Origin: Deltaproteobacteria bacterium
Lineage (GTDB): Bacteria > Bdellovibrionota > UBA1018 > UBA923
NCBI GenBank assembly: GCA_016194725.1
Contig: JACQAW010000089.1
Span: forward strand, 1-6,100
Reading direction: 5' to 3'
Length of the DNA stretch: 6,100 nt
This document shows, piece after piece, positions 1-6,100 of the stretch (its first letter is position 1; the number at the start of each line of letters is the position of its first letter). The notes under the pieces are model-generated. The model did no database searches. It saw only the letters and a program-made list of their open reading frames with translations, and was not told the DNA's origin. The position numbers and the translations under genes are program-made.

Positions 1-288
1 GAACTGGAAGATGAAGCCGAGACGTCTGCGCCGGAATGCAGACAGGGAGTCGTCTGAAAAGGTGACGATGTCCTGGCCGTCGATAAGAACGCTGCCCGAA
101 GTGGGGCGATCGAGGCCACCTACCAGATGCAGCAGCGTGCTCTTGCCGGAGCCGCTGGGGCCCATGATCGAGGTGAACTCGCCCTTGCGAATCTGCAGCG
201 ACACGCCTTTGAGGGCGGCCGTTTCGGTTTCACCTTGAGTGTAGATTTTCTTGAGCGTTTTGACTTCGACGATTGCGTTGTTGTTCAT
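1..288 (-). CDS. ABC transporter ATP-binding protein, LolD/MacB type (3' part beyond the window)
   Basis: This is the ATPase subunit of an ABC exporter; it would hydrolyse ATP on the cytoplasmic face of the inner membrane to drive the permease encoded just upstream. Reading from ATG at 288 to the left edge gives 96 in-frame residues. Visible are an aromatic A-loop residue (Y16), the Walker A motif GPSGSGKST (residues 43-51), the segment GGLDRPTSG (57-65) typical of the LolD/MacB subfamily, and the Q-loop glutamine in GFIFQF (Q95). The signature LSGGQ, Walker B and H-loop lie outside the window, so activity cannot be judged. The start is supported by AGGAG six bases upstream. The gene follows the permease stop by 25 bp, the usual arrangement for an exporter pair. 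LolD, MacB and related FtsX-class ATPases cannot be separated on this fragment, so no symbol is given. Confidence 0.93.
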   Translation of the reverse strand, partial: MNNNAIVEVKTLKKIYTQGETETAALKGVSLQIRKGEFTSIMGPSGSGKSTLLHLVGGLDRPTSGSVLIDGQDIVTFSDDSLSAFRRRRLGFIFQF

Positions 289-294
289 ATGGGT

Positions 295-299
295 CTCCT
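295..299 (-). promoter_or_regulatory. Ribosome binding site of the ABC ATPase gene
   Basis: On the minus strand AGGAG lies six bases before the ATG at 288, a near-ideal Shine-Dalgarno. It fixes the start of the ATPase and shows the gene has its own translation signal, although it follows the permease stop by only 25 bp. No terminator-like hairpin is seen in the gap. Confidence 0.75.
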
Positions 300-313
300 G
301 AGGGGGTAGGTTC

Positions 314-2260
314 TTATTCATTTAAAGCTTCCACGATAGCGAGGTTGGCGGCCCGGCGCGCGGGGTACCAGGCGGCAGCCAGCGTGACAATCAAGCCAAG
401 CACCAGAACGTTGAAAAGCGCGTTCCAGGGCACATAGAAGTCGACAACCCAACCCAGGCTATGCGCCAGGTTTTGAGTCACCCACAGCAGGCCCAGAAAT
501 GTTCCAAGGCCCATGGAAATAATCGCTCCCAGCGTGCCCTGGCCGGCCGCCTCGAGCAGAATCATTTTAGCGATCTGCGACTTGGTCATGCCCACCGCGC
601 GGGAAAGACCAAGCTCGCGGGTGCGTTCCATGACGCTGATGAGCAAGGTGTTCATCAAGCCCAGCAACGCGACCAGCAGCGCCGCCACTTCGATCGATCG
701 GGTGTACGAGAAGCTGTTGTCGATAATGGCCGACACCTGGTTGCGAATGTCGGAATTGAGCATGATAGTCAGCTTGAATTGTTTGGACAGGGTTTTATCG
801 AGCTGCTTGCGCACCTCGACTGGGTCCCGACCGGTTTTGAGCTTTACGGCAAAGCCGCTGACGAGGCGGTCGTCAAAAAATTTGCGGTAAGTGGTGCGCG
901 CCAGAAACAGCGTGCCGTTCGGGTTCGCGTACTCGTTCACCACGCCCACGATGCGGAACTGCTTCAGGCCCTTGGGGGTCATTAGGTCCATCGAGTCGCC
1001 GGTTTTTTTGTGGTAATGGACCACGAAGTTCTCGGAGACCAGAATGGTGGGTTCCTGCGAGTGGAACAGGTCGCGGCCGGCATCTTCGCTGTCGCGGTCG
1101 ACAGAGTCGAAAATAGGGTAGCGTGGCTCGCCCTTCACGTCTGGCATGGGCGGCTCGCCGTAATACTTCATGAGCAGCTTGTCCTGGTTGCCTACGGGGC
1201 CGTAGTTCATCTTCACTTCGCGCAGCTCGTACGCGCCCAGCACACCGGGGTTCTTTTCAATTTCGCCCTTGATGCTTTCATCAAGCGGCTGCGATTCGTG
1301 CGACTGCATGCGGCCGCTCGTGCTGATGATGAGGTCGGCGTGCAGGATGCGGCCGAAGAAGTGCATGAGCGTGCCCTTGAAGCTCACGTTCACGCAGGCG
1401 ATGATAATCACCAGCGTCAGGCCCACCATGAGAGTCGTGACGTTCGTGCTTGTGCGCTTGGGGTTGCGCAGGATGTTGTCGACGGCCAGGCGGTGCATGA
1501 CCTTTTCATTGCGCACAATAAGTGGACGAAGTGTACGTACCGCCAGCAGCACCAGGGACGGTCCCAGCAGCGCTGCGCCCAGGATGGCGAAGATCTGCGA
1601 GATGATCTGGATGAGCTTGTGGTCGGAATCGGTGATGAGAAACGAGCCGGCAGCCGAAAGAGCAACTAGACCCAGGCCAATCAAACCGCTAAAGCGGCGG
1701 ATGCCTTTTTTATTGTCTTCTTCGCCCGTATCTTTTTTCTTCATCGCCTCAATGGGCGCTACCTTCGTAGCCTTGAGCGCTGGCACCAGAGCCGCGATGA
1801 TCGAGGCAATCGAGCCGACGACCACGGCGCTCATGACGTTGGCCGCGGTGAATTTCAATTGACTTGCTTCGATTTTCTGCATCGTCTGCTGCGACATGGC
1901 GCGGGTGACGGCGTCGACCATGAACGAGGCCACCACTCGGCCCATGAGGGCGCCGATCAGCGAGCCCACGGTGCCCATGGCGAAAGCTTCAGAGACGAAC
2001 ATGATCAAAATTCCGATGCGCTTGGTGCCCAAGGCGCGCAGCGTGCCGATCTCCTTACGCCTTTCCGCGACGCTAATGGAAACCGAGTTGGCGATGAGGA
2101 AAATGCCCACGATCAGCGCCAGGGTGCTGAAAAAGTGCGACATGAACTGGAACGATTCCACCATGCGTTCCATCTGAGCCGACGCCATTTCGGGGCGGTC
2201 GACGCTGAAGCTGGGGCCGATGGCGGCGCGAATGCGTTGGGCGACCACGTCGACGTTCAC
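314..2260 (-). CDS. ABC transporter permease, FtsX/MacB type, 3' fragment of a disrupted gene
   Basis: This is the larger part of an inner-membrane permease with two MacB periplasmic domains and two FtsX domains. Numbered from GTG at 2260 (648 codons) it holds an FtsX domain with three membrane segments (about 44-64, 90-112, 140-165) and the motif RRKEIGTLRALG (67-78). Two more membrane segments follow (about 192-210 and 217-241), then another at 272-292. A complete second periplasmic domain spans about 293-520. A second FtsX domain (about 524-645) has ERTRELGLSRAVG (545-557) and ends with YPARRAA. The reading frame is open only back to about 2293, and GTG 2260 has no convincing Shine-Dalgarno, so this is probably not an independent start. 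Together with the fragment ending upstream it forms one gene of about 800 codons. The ATPase gene follows after 25 bp. The intact protein would be the membrane part of a LolCDE- or MacB-like exporter of lipids, lipoproteins or small molecules; its substrate is unknown. Confidence 0.88.
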   Translation of the reverse strand: MNVDVVAQRIRAAIGPSFSVDRPEMASAQMERMVESFQFMSHFFSTLALIVGIFLIANSVSISVAERRKEIGTLRALGTKRIGILIMFVSEAFAMGTVGSLIGALMGRVVASFMVDAVTRAMSQQTMQKIEASQLKFTAANVMSAVVVGSIASIIAALVPALKATKVAPIEAMKKKDTGEEDNKKGIRRFSGLIGLGLVALSAAGSFLITDSDHKLIQIISQIFAILGAALLGPSLVLLAVRTLRPLIVRNEKVMHRLAVDNILRNPKRTSTNVTTLMVGLTLVIIIACVNVSFKGTLMHFFGRILHADLIISTSGRMQSHESQPLDESIKGEIEKNPGVLGAYELREVKMNYGPVGNQDKLLMKYYGEPPMPDVKGEPRYPIFDSVDRDSEDAGRDLFHSQEPTILVSENFVVHYHKKTGDSMDLMTPKGLKQFRIVGVVNEYANPNGTLFLARTTYRKFFDDRLVSGFAVKLKTGRDPVEVRKQLDKTLSKQFKLTIMLNSDIRNQVSAIIDNSFSYTRSIEVAALLVALLGLMNTLLISVMERTRELGLSRAVGMTKSQIAKMILLEAAGQGTLGAIISMGLGTFLGLLWVTQNLAHSLGWVVDFYVPWNALFNVLVLGLIVTLAAAWYPARRAANLAIVEALNE

Positions 2261-2723
2261 GCCTTTGTGCGTGACGATGTCGATACGTGTCGGTCAGAAT
2301 CAGGCTGTCGGGACGGCTCATGAACACGATGGCGTCGCCCATGATTTTCTTGCCGGTGTCTTTGTAGCTGCGCACGGCCTTCTCTTGAAGCAGGTCCACG
2401 CCCAGCACCATGACCGACTCGTTGGTCGAAAGCAGCCAAGAGCGGGTTTCGATAACCGGCACCGCGTCCTTGACCCCTTCGATTTTTTCGATCGTGTCGG
2501 CGATTTTTTCGTCAAAACCCAGGTCGCCAGCACTGATTTGGAGAGTGGCCTTGCCGCTCACTGCCGTCATGCTGTCTTTGAAAAACCCGCTCGTCGAGTC
2601 GTTGATGATCGAGATGGCCACGTAAAGCGCGATGCCGCAGGCAATGCCCATCACGGCCAGAGTGGTACGGCCGGGTTTCATTTTAAGATGGCGAAGGGCG
2701 ATGTAGCGAAACAGGTTGGTCAT
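2073..2723 (-). CDS. ABC transporter permease, FtsX/MacB type, 5' fragment of a disrupted gene
   Basis: This is the true N-terminus of the permease. It starts at ATG 2723, overlapping the stop of the EF-hand gene in an ATGA and preceded by GAGG with a seven-base spacer. Residues 1-18 are basic and cytoplasmic (LRHLKMKPGRTTLA is a typical FtsX/MacB start). Residues about 19-41 form a membrane segment. From about residue 42 the first MacB-type periplasmic domain begins and runs to DSLILTDTY near residue 145. After that the frame gives an arginine- and histidine-rich tail (about 70 residues to the stop at 2073) that does not resemble a protein domain and overlaps the real coding frame of the 3' fragment. 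The genuine coding therefore ends near 2287, where the frame shifts. As read, the product would be one membrane segment plus half a periplasmic domain, and unlikely to function. Confidence 0.82.
   Translation of the reverse strand: MTNLFRYIALRHLKMKPGRTTLAVMGIACGIALYVAISIINDSTSGFFKDSMTAVSGKATLQISAGDLGFDEKIADTIEKIEGVKDAVPVIETRSWLLSTNESVMVLGVDLLQEKAVRSYKDTGKKIMGDAIVFMSRPDSLILTDTYRHRHAQRRERRRGRPTHSRRHRPQLQRRPPRNGVGSDGTHGGIVPVHVALFQHPGADRGHFPHRQLGFH
2278..2296 (-). other. Break point in the permease gene: deletion with frame change
   Basis: The upstream frame reads DSLILTDTY and the downstream frame resumes as RIDIVTHKGVNVDVVAQRI across the same few bases. A TGA at 2294-2296 closes the downstream frame just upstream of this point. 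In the second periplasmic domain of the same protein the matching landmarks ILVSE and FAVKLKTG are separated by about 58 residues, whereas here they are adjacent. A segment of similar size therefore seems lost, with a length that is not a multiple of three. The short direct repeat CGACA flanks the join. No slippery heptamer suggesting programmed frameshifting was seen. Confidence 0.65.
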
Positions 2724-4306
2724 ACTTTTACCTCATGCAGCAGTCGTGGGAGCGATTTAACAAGTCTTACGTAAAATTCGAAGGGCGACAGGTCGTCGAT
2801 TCCGGTGCGGCCCGAGAAAAAAGCTTTGAGCTTGGCCCAGAAGCCGGGGTCTTTGCCTTCGTCCAGGCCCAGGTCGGCGAAAAAGGCATCGACGATGCGC
2901 TTGTCGTATTTATCCTTGAGCACTTCCTTGAAAAGCACCGCGGCTTCGGCCTTGTTGATCGTGCCGCTATGGTCGGTGTCGTAGAGCGCGAAAAGGTTTT
3001 CGCTGATGCGGTCAACGGCCAGCGCCATGGCGAATTCGCCGAGGTCGAGCTTGCCGTCGCCGTTGCCGCCGTAGCGAACCGTGTCGAAAATCCGAAGTCC
3101 GTCCCAGTATTCGTTGCGAATGGTCCAGTTGTCCTGCTTGTCGCGGCTGCCGTCGCTCAAAATCAGCCCCCACGCCGTGCGCGGGTAGAGTACGAGCAGG
3201 TCGCCCAAGAAAAGCGCCTTCGTGACCCCGGGCAGGCGCGCGATGTTGGCGGCTGAAACATCGCCGTTTGCCATGGCAAAGAGCTTGGCGACATAATCCA
3301 GGTCAGAAAGCAGGGTAAACGATTCGATGGTGTTGAGCGTGTGGCGGGCGTGGCCCTTTTCGTCTTTATCGCCGTCGCCACCCATGAGCGGGCTGCCGTA
3401 TAGCCTGCGCAACTCTGCCCAGCGGCCGATCTGCGAGGGGCCGAAGTTTGAAAGGGCTTCGGCTTGCTGGTCGGGTGCGAGCTTGCCGTCTTCATTATAG
3501 TGATGGGTCAGGCGGTCGGTCAGATAAAAGCGCAGCGCCAGCTGCATCCATTCGGCCTGAATGTCGCCCGCAGGCAGCTTGGTGTAGTTTTCCTGTTTGC
3601 CGAAACGGCCAAAAATTTGCTGATTTACTTTATGATGCAGCTGCTCGGTTACCAGCGCCTGGGCCGCGGTGGCGCCGTCGGGCTGCGTGATGGGAATAGT
3701 AAAGTCGGTGCCCTGGAGCATGCCCAGGATAAGGCCGGCGGTGGACAGTTCCTGGCGGCTGAGCATGCCATCGGCATTGCCTTCAGCCCAAACTTCGTCA
3801 AAGCGCATGAGCGTGCGGGTCAGGCCGTCGCGCGCGTTGATCGAAGCTTCGGGGAATTCGCGCATGATGCTGGCCGCAAGCTGGTCGCGCGTGATGGTCG
3901 CGGCATTGTGGGGAATCCAGCGCAGGATGGGGATGCGCTTGTTGAGGCCCTCGGCCACTTCGCCGGGGGTGAGCTTGCCATCGCCATTGGCGTCAAATTT
4001 AAAGAGCAGCTCGATGAGCTCGTTTGGCGAAAGTTTGGTGCCGGCCAGGAATTTTCCCAGCTGGTCTTTGTATTTTTCCAACAGATTACTCAGGCCTGCG
4101 CGCGAAACGCCGTTGCCGCCAAAGTACAGCTCGATGAACTGGCGAATCTGGTCCAGGCTTGGCCCAAGCTGCCTGGAAGCATGCTGAGTGCTGGTGGCAT
4201 CCTGAACAACGACAACCTTATCGTCTCTGTTTTTAACCTGGCCACACCCCGCGCAAGTAAAGATTGCGAGGCTGGCACTTACGACGAAAAGGGCCCTGCG
4301 GTTCAT
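2720..4306 (-). CDS. EF-hand calcium-binding lipoprotein, 528 aa, function unknown
   Basis: This is a probable envelope lipoprotein that binds calcium; I do not recognise a named family. Residues 1-20 form a lipoprotein signal peptide (basic MNRR, hydrophobic core, then TCAG) with the acylated cysteine at C21. The -3 position is Cys, slightly unusual for a lipobox. There is no Asp at +2, so the inner-membrane retention signal is absent and an outer-membrane location is plausible. Two EF-hand loops look canonical: DANGDGKLTPGE (105-116) and DTDHSGTINKAE (443-454). Three more keep the central D-G but lack Asp at loop position 1: 175-186 (E first), 269-280 (H first, Q last) and 413-424 (G first, E last). 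The rest appears helical with no enzymatic motif. The start at ATG 4306 overlaps the glycosyltransferase stop (ATGA), preceded only by a weak AGAGAA. The stop overlaps the permease start in another ATGA. Sitting between a lipid glycosyltransferase and an ABC permease, it may be a calcium-sensing or structural partner of that export pathway (inference). Confidence 0.88.
   Translation of the reverse strand: MNRRALFVVSASLAIFTCAGCGQVKNRDDKVVVVQDATSTQHASRQLGPSLDQIRQFIELYFGGNGVSRAGLSNLLEKYKDQLGKFLAGTKLSPNELIELLFKFDANGDGKLTPGEVAEGLNKRIPILRWIPHNAATITRDQLAASIMREFPEASINARDGLTRTLMRFDEVWAEGNADGMLSRQELSTAGLILGMLQGTDFTIPITQPDGATAAQALVTEQLHHKVNQQIFGRFGKQENYTKLPAGDIQAEWMQLALRFYLTDRLTHHYNEDGKLAPDQQAEALSNFGPSQIGRWAELRRLYGSPLMGGDGDKDEKGHARHTLNTIESFTLLSDLDYVAKLFAMANGDVSAANIARLPGVTKALFLGDLLVLYPRTAWGLILSDGSRDKQDNWTIRNEYWDGLRIFDTVRYGGNGDGKLDLGEFAMALAVDRISENLFALYDTDHSGTINKAEAAVLFKEVLKDKYDKRIVDAFFADLGLDEGKDPGFWAKLKAFFSGRTGIDDLSPFEFYVRLVKSLPRLLHEVKV
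2731..2734 (-). promoter_or_regulatory. Ribosome binding site of the permease gene
   Basis: GAGG on the minus strand with a seven-base spacer to the ATG at 2723 supports that start. It lies inside the last codons of the EF-hand gene, and the ATGA overlap makes translational coupling likely. Confidence 0.65.
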
Positions 4307-5466
4307 GCCATTCTCTGTGCGTCGGGTTCAACCAGAACCCCGCCTGCCTCCAGCTTGAGCTGACGTCCACGCCAGTTTACGGTATCGCCTGAAAGAATAT
4401 GGGCCCATTGCGGAATCTGCGAAAGCTCGCGCAGCGCCCAGAAGAGCGGCGTCGCGTAGGAAATTTCGGCTTTCATCGCCAGCATCGTGACGAGATCGCA
4501 CATAAACCAGCCTGCGATGTGCAGGCCGATGAACTGCAGGGGTGCTACGCCGAACAGCGCGTGACAGGCATAGGCGCCCAGCAGGCCCGAAGCAATCGGG
4601 CCATTGAGCGGCTCGCCCAGGAAGGGCAGCAGCGTCGAAACTTTGCGAATGCGTCCCCAGCGCACGTGGCGCTGCCAGAAGTCATTGAAAGTGTGTTTGC
4701 CGATGATCTGAGGAATGGGCTGCGTCATGTGCTTCACTTTAAGACCCAGCATGAGCATCGCCTGGCCCGCCATATAGTCTTCAGCGAGAAATCGCGCGAG
4801 GTTCTGAATTCCTCCGAAACGTTGAGCGACCTCGCGGCGAAAGAACATCGATTTGCCGATCACGGTAGGAAAGCCCGCCCAGGATCCCAGGATCATCCAG
4901 CGTGCGATAAAGGTATTGAGGAAAACCTGTTCCATGCGGCCACCGAAACCAGCTGGACTTTCGCCCACGACAACGCCGCTGACGATGCCGGTGTCTTCGT
5001 CGAGGTCAGGAACCAGGTTCACCAGATAATCCGAATTTACGCGGATGTTGCTGTCGCTGATGAGGATATGGTCGTACTTGGCCACGTTGTAGCTGTTCAT
5101 CATGTTGTTCACCTTGGGGTTCGGGCCGATATCCACGGCGCCAACCATGAGACGGGCATCAACATTGGGGTATTTCTTGATCAGGCTCTCAACCAGCGCG
5201 CACGCCGGGTCGCGATGGTCGGCGACCGAGAACAGGACCTCAAACTCGGGGTACACTAACCGAAAGAAACTCTCCAGATTTTCGCTTAAGCCGTTGTCCA
5301 CGCCTTTCAAAGGCTTCAGAATCGAAACGGGAAACAGACGCGCGCTGGCTGACTTGGAGGTTTTGCGTTTCAAGCGGAAATGAGCCAGAAATAGCACCGT
5401 TCCGAATAAGGTCAGTCCCGATCCGAACGCCCAGACGGCTAACATCAACCACTTTGCGTAAATCAT
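4303..5466 (-). CDS. Membrane glycosyltransferase, GT21 family (ceramide glucosyltransferase / HpnI-like)
   Basis: This processive-fold (GT-A) enzyme would transfer a sugar from a nucleotide-sugar to a membrane lipid on the cytoplasmic side of the inner membrane. With ATG 5466 as start it has 387 residues, normal for the family. An N-terminal membrane segment (about 5-30) is followed by the catalytic domain. The four family signatures are present: D1 in FSVADHRDP (D83), D2 in ISDSN (D138), D3 in LAEDY (D230) and the (Q/R)xxRW motif in QRHVRW (265-270). PVSILKPLKG (46-55) is also typical. Two or three hydrophobic segments (about 286-335) and a final WRGR (365-368) complete the fold. The start at 5466 is chosen over an in-frame GTG at 5511 because GAGGA lies eight bases before it, while the GTG has no Shine-Dalgarno and would run into the PHP gene. 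Known relatives use ceramide (glucosylceramide synthase) or hopanoid/lipid acceptors (HpnI). The acceptor here is unknown and no hopanoid or sphingolipid genes are visible. Confidence 0.9.
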   Translation of the reverse strand: MIYAKWLMLAVWAFGSGLTLFGTVLFLAHFRLKRKTSKSASARLFPVSILKPLKGVDNGLSENLESFFRLVYPEFEVLFSVADHRDPACALVESLIKKYPNVDARLMVGAVDIGPNPKVNNMMNSYNVAKYDHILISDSNIRVNSDYLVNLVPDLDEDTGIVSGVVVGESPAGFGGRMEQVFLNTFIARWMILGSWAGFPTVIGKSMFFRREVAQRFGGIQNLARFLAEDYMAGQAMLMLGLKVKHMTQPIPQIIGKHTFNDFWQRHVRWGRIRKVSTLLPFLGEPLNGPIASGLLGAYACHALFGVAPLQFIGLHIAGWFMCDLVTMLAMKAEISYATPLFWALRELSQIPQWAHILSGDTVNWRGRQLKLEAGGVLVEPDAQRMA

Positions 5467-6100
5467 TTGCTTTTTCCTCGTCGTAAAAAAAGAGACGTAA
5501 TTCCTGGTCACGAATGGCTTTCAGAATGGCCTGTGGATTCTTTTCGCAGAAGAAGGCGGTCTTCCACGAGCTCAGGTGTTTGCTCGAGTGCAGGCCGCTG
5601 CTTGCGACTTTGGGAAGTCCGGATTCCAGAATCTCTTCAGAGAGCTTGCGGCCGGCGGCGGCTTCCCAGGCGTCGACTTCGCCGGCGATTTCAGCGCGCT
5701 GGGCCCAAAGAGTTTCGGTGGCGATGGCGACGCCGCCCTGTGCGCGAATGTCGCGGCAGAGCTGGACGATATCGGCATTGGCCGAAAGAAACTGCGAGAC
5801 GCCCAGGCCCAGCAGCCGTGCCGAGCGATGGTTGAGCTCCGGGCTTTTCGTCAGTTCAAAGCCGGGCAGAACAACCATGCCGTACTTCTTCATGGCGCGC
5901 TTGGCTTCGGACTTCAAGATTTCCATATAAATCGGGAAGACCGCAGGCGTCAGGGTGCGGTTCATATATACCGCAGCTTTGCCGAACAGCGTGTTGGTCT
6001 CACAAAGATGATCTGTGATTGCAATCGCCCCAAACCCCTTTGAGCCGTACAGGTCTACGATCTCAGGAATTGCCAGTTTTCCGTCACTGAAACTCGAATG
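5240..6100 (-). CDS. PHP-domain phosphoesterase-like protein (5' end beyond the window), degenerate metal site
   Basis: PHP proteins are metal-dependent phosphoesterases with a trinuclear-type site built from conserved His, Asp and Glu. The frame is open from the right edge (6100) without a stop, and the first ATG inside it (5965) is internal, since the preceding codons carry family motifs: HSSFSDGKL (partial residues 1-9) and IAITDHL (26-32). Later landmarks are LPGFELT, DAWEAAAG and SSWKT. Several ligands usual in this family are absent: SARLLGLG has Arg where a His is normal, the region expected to read as an AHP motif is shortened to IATETLW, and the usual SSDLH reads SSGLH. Recognisable protein ends near FFYDEEKAN (about 5470). 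The frame then continues some 225 bp inside the glycosyltransferase to a stop at 5240, giving a tail that looks like shadow sequence. A one-base indel in a short A run could restore a stop at 5463-5465. The protein may be inactive, decayed or affected by sequencing error. Its substrate is unknown. Confidence 0.8.
   Translation of the reverse strand, partial: HSSFSDGKLAIPEIVDLYGSKGFGAIAITDHLCETNTLFGKAAVYMNRTLTPAVFPIYMEILKSEAKRAMKKYGMVVLPGFELTKSPELNHRSARLLGLGVSQFLSANADIVQLCRDIRAQGGVAIATETLWAQRAEIAGEVDAWEAAAGRKLSEEILESGLPKVASSGLHSSKHLSSWKTAFFCEKNPQAILKAIRDQELRLFFYDEEKANDLRKVVDVSRLGVRIGTDLIRNGAISGSFPLETQNLQVSQRASVSRFDSEAFERRGQRLKRKSGEFLSVSVPRV
5475..5479 (-). promoter_or_regulatory. Ribosome binding site that decides the glycosyltransferase start
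   Basis: GAGGA on the minus strand ends eight bases before ATG 5466, inside the 3' end of the PHP gene. It favours the 387-residue form of the glycosyltransferase over the GTG-initiated form from 5511. The start itself forms an ATGA, the same overlap geometry used at the next two gene junctions. Confidence 0.65.

Noticed and set aside
289..313. Possible promoter or terminator between permease and ATPase
   Set aside because: The gap is only 25 bp, with a Shine-Dalgarno but no hairpin plus T-run and no -10/-35 pair.
461..1862. Long plus-strand open frames opposite the permease gene
   Set aside because: They are antisense to strongly supported membrane-protein coding, have compositions rich in His, Arg, Ala and Gln with no domain motif, and lack good ribosome binding sites.
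2258..2260. GTG at 2260 as the start of an independent permease gene
   Set aside because: There is no convincing Shine-Dalgarno, the protein would begin inside a periplasmic domain without its first membrane segment, and the missing N-terminus is encoded directly upstream in another frame.
2278..2296. Programmed ribosomal frameshift in the permease
   Set aside because: No slippery heptamer or obvious downstream structure is seen, and comparison with the second periplasmic domain shows missing sequence, which frameshifting would not explain.
3464..5259. Plus-strand open frames opposite the EF-hand and glycosyltransferase genes (up to 299 codons)
   Set aside because: The opposite strand carries clear motifs (EF-hand loops, GT21 signatures); these frames are open by chance in GC-rich DNA.
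5509..5511. GTG at 5511 as the glycosyltransferase start
   Set aside because: No ribosome binding site precedes it, and the extra 15 residues are polar and precede a typical membrane-anchor start. ATG 5466 has GAGGA at good spacing.

Overview
The window is almost entirely coding. Every credible gene lies on the minus strand, so the biological order runs from high to low coordinates. The layout suggests one five-gene operon in a Gram-negative bacterium: a PHP-domain protein (5' end outside the window), a GT21-type glycosyltransferase, a large EF-hand lipoprotein, a MacB/LolC-type ABC permease and a LolD-type ATPase (3' end outside the window). GC looks moderately high. The lipoprotein and the FtsX/MacB-type exporter point to a diderm, possibly a delta-proteobacterium or Bdellovibrionota relative, but that placement is a low-confidence impression.

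From 6100 to about 5466 there is a PHP-domain phosphoesterase-like gene with several expected metal ligands missing. From 5466 to 4303 there is an intact membrane glycosyltransferase of the ceramide-glucosyltransferase/HpnI type. It overlaps by 4 bp (ATGA) with an EF-hand calcium-binding lipoprotein (4306-2720). That gene overlaps by 4 bp (ATGA) with the permease (2723-314). A 25-bp gap with a good Shine-Dalgarno leads to the ATPase (288 to the left edge). The stop-start overlaps argue for co-transcription and translational coupling.

The permease reading frame is broken near 2280-2295. The break is best explained by loss of a segment of the first periplasmic domain together with a frame change. 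The same protein contains a second, complete copy of that domain type, and comparing the two shows roughly 55-60 residues missing from the first. The PHP gene also looks damaged: an apparent in-frame loss at the HP motif, changed ligand residues, and a reading frame that overruns the next gene. Either this operon is decaying or the sequence carries assembly errors.

As a working model (inference), the glycosyltransferase decorates a lipid at the inner membrane, the ATPase and permease move that lipid or a lipoprotein toward the outer membrane, and the EF-hand lipoprotein is a calcium-binding envelope partner. No RNA genes, mobile elements, CRISPR arrays, promoters or terminators were found, and no gene-free stretch exceeds 25 bp.
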